DNA of 5,016 bases. Source: Pseudomonadota bacterium (lineage in GTDB: Bacteria; Pseudomonadota; Alphaproteobacteria; Elsterales; Elsteraceae). The stretch is taken from NCBI GenBank assembly GCA_016195115.1, contig JACQAI010000008.1, positions 1-5,016 on the forward strand. Reading direction: 5' to 3'. Both the position numbers and the translations under genes were made by a program. Numbering within the stretch: position 1 is the first letter of the stretch; each line of letters starts with the position of its first letter. Positions 1-4,434 of this stretch are shown here, in pieces. The notes below the pieces were generated by a model that did not search any database, was not told the DNA's origin, and worked only from the letters and a program-made list of their open reading frames with translations.

Positions 1-246
1 TCGATCGACTGGGCCTACGCGTCGCCTGAGGCGCTCGAGATGTACGCCAAGTTCGCCCAGGTGTCGCCGGCGGTGGTCGCCGAACTGCGCGGCAAATACT
101 TCCCCAAGGCGGCATTGGCGTTGAGCCGCGTCGGCCGCATCGAAGCGAGCATCCAGGAGGCCGTCCAGGCCAAGCGCCTCGACCGTCCGCTGACCGCGGA
201 GCAAACCCGCGACATGCTGCGCCCGATCGCGGATCTGAACCGCTAG
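1..246 (+). CDS. ABC transporter solute-binding protein, NMT1/SsuA-like (C-terminal part)
   Basis: The reading frame is open from base 1 and ends at TAG 244-246, leaving the last 81 residues of a protein that starts outside the window. The visible piece begins SIDWAYASPEALEMY and is a mostly helical, soluble tail with no membrane segment. It ends in a segment (RLDRPLTAEQTRDMLRPIAD) that resembles the C-terminal helices of NMT1/THI5/SsuA-type periplasmic binding proteins. The assignment rests mainly on context: two TauC/SsuC-type permease genes follow at once, the first only 10 bases after this stop. In that family the protein captures a small organic ligand (sulfonate, nitrile, pyrimidine, aromatic acid or similar) in the periplasm and delivers it to the permease pair. 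The ligand-binding lobes and signal peptide lie upstream, so the substrate cannot be judged. An ATG exists at 40, but the frame is coding before it and it is not the start. Confidence 0.72.
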   Translation, partial: SIDWAYASPEALEMYAKFAQVSPAVVAELRGKYFPKAALALSRVGRIEASIQEAVQAKRLDRPLTAEQTRDMLRPIADLNR

Positions 247-256
247 GAAGCCGCCG

Positions 257-1003
257 ATGCGCGGCTGGGCGTCGAGCGCGACCGGTCTCGCGTGCGTCGC
301 GGTGCTGGCGCTGCTGCTCGAGCTCGCCGTCGCCGCCGAGCTGATCGCGGGCTACGTCGTGGCGCCCCCCAGCGCCATGCTGGCCGCGCTCGTCACGGTG
401 GTCGCCGAGGAGCCGGTGCTCGAGGATTTCTGCCTCACGTTCGGCGCGACCCTGCTGTCGACCCTGCTGGCCGTGCTGGTCGGCGTGCCGCTCGGTTATC
501 TGCTGCATCGCCGGAAGCTGCTCGGCCGCGCCTACGAGAGCTGGATCGGCGCGCTGTTCTCGGCGCCGCTGGTGCTGCTCTATCCGATCTTCCTGGTGGT
601 CTTCGGCCGCTCGATCCGGGTCGTGATCGCAATGGGTTTCGTGGTCGCGGTGGTGCCGATCATCTTGAAGACGCGCGAGGGCCTGGCGGCCGTGCGGCCC
701 GTGCTCGTCAATGTCGCGCGCGCCTTCAACGCGTCGGAGGCCGCCGTCACTACCAAGGTGCTGCTGCCGGCGGCGCGACCGACGATCTTCACCGGCGTGC
801 GGCTCGGCCTGATCTACGCCATGACCAACATCGTCGGCATCGAGTTTTTGGCCAACCTGAGCGGCCTCGGTTTCCTGGTCGGTGAGCTCTACGACCGTTA
901 CGACATTCCCGGCATGTACGCCGCGATCGTGTGCCTGATCCTGACCAGCGCGCTGTTCTACGCGTTGACCGGCCGGCTCGAGCGTTGGGTGGGCGCGCGA
1001 TGA
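257..1003 (+). CDS. ABC transporter permease, TauC/SsuC-like (first of pair)
   Basis: This 248-residue inner-membrane subunit has the usual family length (about 250-270). The ATG at 257 is chosen because AGGAAG (245-250) lies six bases before it and the upstream gene stops at 246. Hydrophobic segments are seen at about residues 10-32, 62-84, 96-117, 119-136, 183-205 and 219-238, fitting a six-helix BPD_transp_1 (binding-protein-dependent inner-membrane component) fold. The cytoplasmic EAA loop, which docks on the ATPase, is at residues 152-171 (NVARAFNASEAAVTTKVLLP). It keeps the spacing of the consensus EAA-x3-G-x9-I-x-LP, but has Asn152 for Glu and Asn158 for the usual Gly. The following VRLGL matches the usual end of this region. 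The gene overlaps the next permease gene, so the two products probably form a heterodimeric channel. The substrate is unknown; sulfonate or taurine labels would be guesses. Confidence 0.9.
   Translation: MRGWASSATGLACVAVLALLLELAVAAELIAGYVVAPPSAMLAALVTVVAEEPVLEDFCLTFGATLLSTLLAVLVGVPLGYLLHRRKLLGRAYESWIGALFSAPLVLLYPIFLVVFGRSIRVVIAMGFVVAVVPIILKTREGLAAVRPVLVNVARAFNASEAAVTTKVLLPAARPTIFTGVRLGLIYAMTNIVGIEFLANLSGLGFLVGELYDRYDIPGMYAAIVCLILTSALFYALTGRLERWVGAR
1000..1003 (+). other. ATGA stop/start overlap between permease genes
   Basis: The start codon ATG (1000-1002) of the second permease overlaps the stop TGA (1001-1003) of the first. Only a weak purine run (GGGTGGG just upstream) could serve as a ribosome site, so the second permease is probably made by reinitiation or coupling. 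That would favour equal amounts of the two channel halves. Confidence 0.85.
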
Positions 1004-1749
1004 CGGGACGCTCCGAGCGCCACGCGGTGCTGGCGGTGCGGCTCGCCACCGTCTTGGCGCTGTGGGGCGCCTGGGAGCTGCTGGCGCGCTCGGGCCTGCT
1101 CTACGAGGGCGTCGTGCCGTCGTCGCTGCGCGTCGCCGCGGCGCTCGCAGCCGAGCTCGGCGATCCGCTGTTCTACCGCGATGCGCTGTGGACCGCCTAC
1201 GAGATCGTCGCCGGGTTTGCGCTCGGCACGCTCGCCGGGGTGGCGGCCGGCATCGCGCTGGGCGCGCGGCGTTTCGCGGCGGCCGCGGCGGGGCCCTACA
1301 TTCACGGGCTCGCCTCGACGCCCAAGATCGTGTTCCTGCCGATCGTCATGCTGCTGTGTGGCGTCGGCGCCGGCTCGAAGATCGGCATGGCGGCGCTGTC
1401 GGCGTTCTTTCCGGTCGTGATCGCGGCGATCGCCGGCATGGCCGAGGTCGACGCCGTGCTGGTGCGCGTGGCGCGCAGCTTCAACGCCTCGGCCAGTGAC
1501 CTGGTGCGCAAGGTCTATCTGCCGTCGTTGGTCGTGCCGGTGACCTCTGGCATGCGCCTCGGGCTCGGCGTCGCGACCATCGGCGTGCTGCTGGCGGAGA
1601 TCAAGTTCTCCGATCGTGGGCTCGGTCATCGCGCCATCCAGCACTACCAGTTCTTCCGCGTCGCCGACATGTATGCCGTGCTGCTGGCGACGTTCGCGCT
1701 GGCGGTCGCCGCCAACGCCCTGATGGGCCGACTGGCGCGGCGGCGCTGA
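1000..1749 (+). CDS. ABC transporter permease, TauC/SsuC-like (second of pair)
   Basis: This is a 249-residue inner-membrane permease. The frame is open back to an ATG at 931, but that start would lie deep inside the previous gene and add an arginine-rich, non-family leader. The ATG at 1000 overlaps the upstream TGA as ATGA, which is typical of translational coupling, and gives a normal length. Hydrophobic segments are at about residues 13-31, 66-90, 102-121, 126-147, 181-201 and 221-241. The WELLARSGLL stretch after the first helix is typical of the TauC/SsuC group. The EAA loop is residues 156-175 (RVARSFNASASDLVRKVYLP), with Asn162 in place of the consensus Gly, the same change as in the partner permease. 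The two permeases are clearly paralogous but diverged outside this loop, fitting a heterodimer that shares one or two ATPase subunits encoded elsewhere. No ATPase gene follows, so the operon appears to end here. Confidence 0.9.
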   Translation: MTGRSERHAVLAVRLATVLALWGAWELLARSGLLYEGVVPSSLRVAAALAAELGDPLFYRDALWTAYEIVAGFALGTLAGVAAGIALGARRFAAAAAGPYIHGLASTPKIVFLPIVMLLCGVGAGSKIGMAALSAFFPVVIAAIAGMAEVDAVLVRVARSFNASASDLVRKVYLPSLVVPVTSGMRLGLGVATIGVLLAEIKFSDRGLGHRAIQHYQFFRVADMYAVLLATFALAVAANALMGRLARRR

Positions 1750-1763
1750 GGCCGCGCTGATGG

Positions 1764-1780
1764 GCGTCGCGCCGCGACGC
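1764..1780 (+). terminator. Possible hairpin terminator after the permease operon
   Basis: GCGTCGC (1764-1770), loop GCC, then GCGACGC (1774-1780) form a perfect 7-bp GC-rich stem 14 bases after the second permease stop. The following bases (TCGTCGTTCATTT) hold scattered T residues but no clean T-tract, so it is at best a weak intrinsic terminator or an mRNA 3'-end stabiliser. Its position supports the operon ending here. Confidence 0.35.
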
Positions 1781-1877
1781 TCGTCGTTCATTTACTCCAC
1801 TTCCGCGCGATCCGTGACTCAGAAGCTTCCGCGTCATGTCACGGCGAGGTCACCGGATCACCGACCTGCGTTGGCTA

Positions 1878-1897
1878 CGATCGCGCCCGCGCGATCG
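1878..1897. promoter_or_regulatory. 20-bp near-perfect palindrome, possible operator
   Basis: CGATCGCGC (1878-1886), a CC spacer, then GCGCGATCG (1889-1897) form a perfect 9-bp inverted repeat. It sits 28 bases before the start of the small gene at 1926, between two same-strand genes. It could be a regulator's half-site pair or a hairpin in the 5' leader. No convincing -35/-10 boxes are recognisable around it. The high GC content makes chance palindromes more common, so the functional call is weak even though the repeat itself is plain. Confidence 0.35.
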
Positions 1898-1910
1898 AAA
1901 CGCGTGCGCG

Positions 1911-1917
1911 AGGCGGA
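1911..1917 (+). promoter_or_regulatory. Ribosome binding site deciding the small gene's start
   Basis: AGGCGGA lies eight bases before ATG 1926. The alternative ATGs at 1836 and 1938 have poorer purine runs before them, so this site favours 1926. Confidence 0.5.
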
Positions 1918-1925
1918 TTTTGCCC

Positions 1926-2147
1926 ATGGCGGCTGGCATGACACCCGACTGCGATATCGGCGCCCGGTTTCGCTCGGCGGACCGGACGATCTTCGGCCAT
2001 CAGGCCCAGGTGTGGGAGGTTGTCGCGACCTTCCAGGCAATCGACGGGCTGCGCTACGCCCACCTCGTGCACGTCCAGGACCGCACGCGTACCAAGACGG
2101 TTGCGACCGACGGGCTGCTCGACCGGCGGCTCTATGCCCCGGCGTAA
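1926..2147 (+). CDS. Small conserved-looking hypothetical protein (73 aa)
   Basis: I do not recognise a named family. With the ATG at 1926 (AGGCGGA at 1911-1917) the product has 73 residues and ends at TAA 2145-2147. An ATG at 1836 in the same frame would add 30 arginine-rich residues that look like non-coding translation, so the shorter form is preferred; ATG 1938 (69 aa) is also possible. The body reads like real protein: RFRSADRTIFGHQAQVWEVV, then alternating hydrophobic stretches around residues 30-52, then DRTRTKTVATDGLLDRRLY. This suggests a small beta-rich soluble domain. There is no signal peptide and no membrane segment; a single Cys is at residue 9. The gene is same-strand with, but separated from, the importer upstream and the hydrolase 90 bases downstream. 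Larger open frames overlap it on both strands, but their composition (Arg, Pro, Ser and His-rich) is that of GC-rich shadow frames. Function unknown. Confidence 0.55.
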   Translation: MAAGMTPDCDIGARFRSADRTIFGHQAQVWEVVATFQAIDGLRYAHLVHVQDRTRTKTVATDGLLDRRLYAPA

Positions 2148-2225
2148 CCGATTGGTGGTGCCCGCAGCTGAGCCTGGCGCCGACCGGCGTCGCGGTGGTC
2201 TAATTCCGCCGCGATTTACCAAGGC

Positions 2226-2231
2226 GGGAGG
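2226..2231 (+). promoter_or_regulatory. Ribosome binding site of the haloacetate dehalogenase gene
   Basis: GGGAGG lies six bases before ATG 2238. It is the strongest Shine-Dalgarno match on the plus strand of this window and fixes the start of the hydrolase gene. Confidence 0.65.
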
Positions 2232-2237
2232 CGAGCC

Positions 2238-3116
2238 ATGTTCGAGGGCTTCGAGCGGACCGAGATCGAGACCAGCGGCGCGCGCATCCATCTGCGCCAC
2301 GGCGGCAAAGGGCCGCCGCTTTTGCTGCTGCACGGCAACCCGATGACCCACGTGATGTGGCACAAGATCGCCGGGCGGCTCGCGCGCGAGTTCCACGTCG
2401 TTGCCACCGACCTGCGCGGCTACGGCGACAGCTCGGCGCCCGAGGCCGGCGAGAACAGCATAAACTTCTCGTTCCGTGCCATGGCGCAGGACCAGGTCGA
2501 GGTCATGGAGCGCCTCGGCTACCGCGAGTTCATGGTCGCCGGGCACGATCGCGGCGCGCGCACCACGCACCGCATGTGCCTCGATCACCCGACGCGCGTG
2601 AAGAAAGCGGCGCTGATCGACATCCTGCCGAACTACCACATCTGGAACCATACCTCGAAGCAATGGGCGATCGGCTCGTGGCACTGGCTCTTCATGGCGC
2701 AGCCCGCCGATTTTCCCGAGCGCATGATGGCGTCGGTGCCGGCGCAGTGGTTCATGGAGAAGAAATTGTCCAAGCCAGGCATCGGCCTCGGCTTCTTCGA
2801 TCCCGAGGCGTTCGCCGAGTACGTTCGCTGCTTCACGCCCAAGACGATCCGAGGCTCGTGCGCCGACTACCGGGCGTGCGCGACCTGCGATCTCGAGATG
2901 GACACCGCGGACCGCGAGGCCGGGCGCAAGGTCGGCTGCCCGCTGCTGGTGCTCTGGGGTGCCAAGAGCCACACCGGGCGGGTCTACGGCGACGTGCTGA
3001 AGATCTGGCGCGACTACGGCACCACCGTCACCGGCGGGCCGATCGAGAGTGGCCACTACGTGCCCGAGGAAGCGCCGGACGCGACCTACGAGAAACTGGT
3101 CGCGTTCTTGCGCTAG
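2238..3116 (+). CDS. Alpha/beta-hydrolase, fluoroacetate/haloacetate dehalogenase family
   Basis: This 292-residue soluble protein is close to the usual family length (about 290-305). In the family the nucleophilic Asp displaces halide from haloacetate, and water activated by His then frees glycolate. Visible in order: oxyanion-region loop LLHGNPMTH (30-38), TDLRGYGDSS (57-66), nucleophile elbow GHDRGAR with Asp104, Arg105 and Arg108, the acid Asp128 (ALIDIL), cap-domain His149-Trp150, Tyr211 and base His273 (SGHYVPEEAP). These match Asp110, Arg111, Arg114, Asp134, His155, Trp156, Tyr219 and His280 of the characterised Rhodopseudomonas palustris enzyme RPA1163, with a constant offset of 6 up to the cap and small shifts after it. 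The two Arg residues bind carboxylate, and the His-Trp-Tyr set forms the halide pocket, so activity on a halo-acid is a sound inference; fluoride versus chloride preference is not settled. An odd feature is a cysteine cluster (198, 208, 214, 217, 234). An epoxide hydrolase is the main alternative, but the double-Arg elbow argues against it. The gene ends flush against the convergent HAD gene. Confidence 0.85.
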   Translation: MFEGFERTEIETSGARIHLRHGGKGPPLLLLHGNPMTHVMWHKIAGRLAREFHVVATDLRGYGDSSAPEAGENSINFSFRAMAQDQVEVMERLGYREFMVAGHDRGARTTHRMCLDHPTRVKKAALIDILPNYHIWNHTSKQWAIGSWHWLFMAQPADFPERMMASVPAQWFMEKKLSKPGIGLGFFDPEAFAEYVRCFTPKTIRGSCADYRACATCDLEMDTADREAGRKVGCPLLVLWGAKSHTGRVYGDVLKIWRDYGTTVTGGPIESGHYVPEEAPDATYEKLVAFLR

Positions 3117-3119
3117 CTA
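3114..3119. other. Abutting convergent stop codons (TAGCTA)
   Basis: The plus-strand hydrolase stops with TAG at 3114-3116, and the minus-strand HAD gene stops with TAG (CTA on plus) at 3117-3119. The two coding regions meet with zero spacer, so neither has room for its own downstream terminator and the transcript ends must overlap in antisense. Confidence 0.9.
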
Positions 3120-3824
3120 CTCGGCGCGGTGGCGCTCGACCAGCTCGGCGAGGCTGGCGACCTCGAGGTCCGGTGTGGCGTCGCCGCTCGCCGGCGGCGT
3201 CGCGCCGCCGCTCGTCTTGCCGCGGCGGCGATTGACCCACACGGTCTTCAACCCCAGCGCTTTGGCTGGGACGATGTCGTGGAACAGACTCTGGGCGACG
3301 TGCAACACGCGATCCTTCGCGATGCCGCGGCCGCCGAGCTCGGTCAGCGCGTATTCGAAGTTGCGCCGGTCGGGCTTGTAGGAGCCGATGTCCTGGGCGG
3401 TCAGGATCAAATCGAACTCGACCCCGAGCTTGGCGTTGCTGCGCTGGAACGAAGCCTGGTCGACGTTGGACAAGATGACGAGCTGAAAGTGCTGCTTGAG
3501 ATGGGCGAGCCCGTCGGCGCTGTCGGGGAACGCCGGCCAGCGGCCAACCGAGCCGCCGAACACGATCGGCGCCACCTGATTGACCGGCAGCGCCCAGCGC
3601 CGGCCGAGCGCGCGGTAGACGTCGGCCAGAATCGAGGGATAGGGCTTGTCGGGGGTCGCCGCCTCGCAGCGCGTTTCCTCGGCGCCGAACGCCTCGAGAA
3701 TCTCGTCGTCGCTCAGGCCCTTGGGCGTGGTCCACGCCTTGAGCTCGGTAAGAATTCCCTGCTCCCAATCAATCAGGGTGCCGTAGCAGTCGAAGGTCAG
3801 CGCCTGGAAATCGCTCAGCCGCAT
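3117..3824 (-). CDS. HAD-superfamily hydrolase, haloacid dehalogenase type II-like
   Basis: This 235-residue soluble protein has the usual length for L-2-haloacid dehalogenase-like HAD enzymes. The frame is open up to an ATG at 3989, but the added 55 residues lie antisense-free inside the cupin gene and look like shadow sequence. The ATG at 3824 starts one base after the cupin stop and leads straight into motif I. Motif I is FDCYGTLIDWE with nucleophile Asp12 and Thr16; motif II is VILSN with Ser119 and Asn120; motif III is Lys150 in SYKPDRRNF; motif IV is HVAQSLFHD with Asp183. A cap of about 90-100 residues after motif I fits type C1 HADs. In L-2-haloacid dehalogenases motif IV carries Ser175 and Asn177; here the aligned residues are Gln178 and Leu180. 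Dehalogenase activity is therefore uncertain, and a phosphatase or another acyl-substrate hydrolase is possible. A Gly/Ala/Pro-rich linker (about 201-218) precedes a final helix. The gene is probably co-transcribed with, and translationally coupled to, the cupin. Confidence 0.8.
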   Translation of the reverse strand: MRLSDFQALTFDCYGTLIDWEQGILTELKAWTTPKGLSDDEILEAFGAEETRCEAATPDKPYPSILADVYRALGRRWALPVNQVAPIVFGGSVGRWPAFPDSADGLAHLKQHFQLVILSNVDQASFQRSNAKLGVEFDLILTAQDIGSYKPDRRNFEYALTELGGRGIAKDRVLHVAQSLFHDIVPAKALGLKTVWVNRRRGKTSGGATPPASGDATPDLEVASLAELVERHRAE

Positions 3825-3825
3825 A

Positions 3826-4311
3826 TCAGAACCGCGATCCGTCCTTGCGCACGAAGATGCGCTTGCCGTCCTCGACGTACGCGGCCGCGAAATCGTCGTC
3901 CGGGTATTTCGGCAAATCGCCCGGCGTGCGGTCGCCGACCTCGAGATAGAGCGCGTCGCGCTGGGTGCGGTTGACCAGATAGTGACCATCCTCTTTGCCC
4001 GCCGGAAAGCCGGCGGCGGTCCCGGGCGGCAGCACCTGCTCGCCGGCGTTGGTGACCAGCACCAGGTCGCCCTCGACCACCCAGATGAACTCGTCCTGGA
4101 GGGTGTGCCAGTGGCGCAGCGCCGAGCGTGCGCCCGGCTTCAGGCGCACCAGGTTGACGCCGTAGTTCTTCAAGCCCAGCGCGTCGCCGAGCGGGTGCTT
4201 CTCGCGGCCCTTGATCGCGGCGTCGAACGGCGGCGGGTAGGCGGCCGGGCGCAGCGCCACGCCGTGGGGATCGAGCGCCGGCGGACGGACCTTGGCGCGG
4301 GTCTCGGACAT
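3826..4311 (-). CDS. Small single-domain cupin, metal-binding
   Basis: This 161-residue protein is a one-domain cupin. Motif 1 runs from Gly60 through His67, His69, Glu74 and Gly81 (core RHWHTLQDEFIWVVEG). Motif 2 runs from Gly97 through Pro103, Gly105, His110 and Asn114 (core GFPAGKEDGHYLVN). The four expected metal ligands, His67, His69, Glu74 and His110, are all present, so a divalent metal site is likely. There is no DNA-binding helix-turn-helix at the N-terminus, so it is not an XRE-cupin regulator. A tail with GDRTPGDLPKYPDDD and a closing KDGSRF follows, which I associate with uncharacterised bacterial cupins. The ATG at 4311 is preceded by GAGGGAG (4326-4320) at good spacing. It is the first gene of a minus-strand pair, one base before the HAD gene. 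It could be an isomerase, dioxygenase or sugar/acid-binding protein; the sequence does not decide. Confidence 0.82.
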   Translation of the reverse strand: MSETRAKVRPPALDPHGVALRPAAYPPPFDAAIKGREKHPLGDALGLKNYGVNLVRLKPGARSALRHWHTLQDEFIWVVEGDLVLVTNAGEQVLPPGTAAGFPAGKEDGHYLVNRTQRDALYLEVGDRTPGDLPKYPDDDFAAAYVEDGKRIFVRKDGSRF

Positions 4312-4319
4312 GGGCGGAT

Positions 4320-4326
4320 CTCCCTC
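4320..4326 (-). promoter_or_regulatory. Ribosome binding site of the cupin gene
   Basis: On the minus strand GAGGGAG lies eight bases before the ATG at 4311. It is a near-consensus site and supports that start, which also marks the beginning of the cupin-HAD operon. Confidence 0.6.
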
Positions 4327-4338
4327 GGTTGCGCTCGC

Positions 4339-4351
4339 GGGGCGTCGCCCC
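4339..4351 (-). repeat. Short GC hairpin in the cupin leader
   Basis: GGGGC, a three-base loop and GCCCC form a 5-bp inverted repeat just upstream of the cupin ribosome site. It may fold in the leader mRNA or be chance in such GC-rich DNA. No promoter boxes can be named with confidence in the 123 bases between the cupin and the kinase gene. Confidence 0.25.
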
Positions 4352-4405
4352 TGCCGCGTGGTTGGCCGCTTGCGTGGCGGGCCGATGCGACCGCCAAGCT
4401 AGTGC

Positions 4406-4417
4406 GGCCGCGCGGCC
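4406..4417 (-). terminator. Palindrome after the kinase gene, possible weak terminator
   Basis: GGCCGCGCGGCC is a perfect 12-bp palindrome starting 17 bases after the stop of the minus-strand kinase gene. A smaller GCGC-AAG-GCGC hairpin (4420-4430) lies between. Neither is followed by a T-run on the minus strand, so an intrinsic terminator is doubtful; it may end or stabilise the kinase mRNA, or be chance. Confidence 0.25.
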
Positions 4418-4434
4418 CGGCGCAAGGCGCGGGG

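Noticed and set aside
958..1791. Minus-strand open frame (277 aa) opposite the second permease
   Set aside because: The composition is dominated by Arg, His, Gln and Asp, as expected from reverse reading of membrane-protein codons, and no family pattern is visible.
1760..2203. Plus-strand 147-aa frame overlapping the small gene
   Set aside because: Its Arg/Pro/Ser-rich composition and lack of ordered hydrophobic pattern contrast with the 1926-2147 frame. The same applies to the first 30 residues of the extended frame from 1836.
1875..3056. Long minus-strand open frame (393 aa) opposite the small gene and the dehalogenase
   Set aside because: It is antisense to a gene with a full catalytic motif set, rich in Arg, His, Ala and Pro, and has no recognisable motif. 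Long antisense frames are expected in DNA this GC-rich.
3178..3235. GC-repeat-like stretch in the HAD gene suspected as an insertion
   Set aside because: It stays in frame and encodes a plausible Gly/Ala/Pro linker before the last helix. Total protein length is normal, so there is no sign of an inserted element.
3129..3974. Plus-strand open frame (281 aa) opposite the HAD and cupin genes
   Set aside because: It spans two genes on the other strand with clear motifs, and its own translation shows no domain. It is a GC-driven shadow frame.
4383..4410. Possible sigma-54 (-24/-12) promoter for the cupin on the minus strand (TTGGCGG...)
   Set aside because: The GG and GC dinucleotides are not at the required spacing, so the match does not hold.
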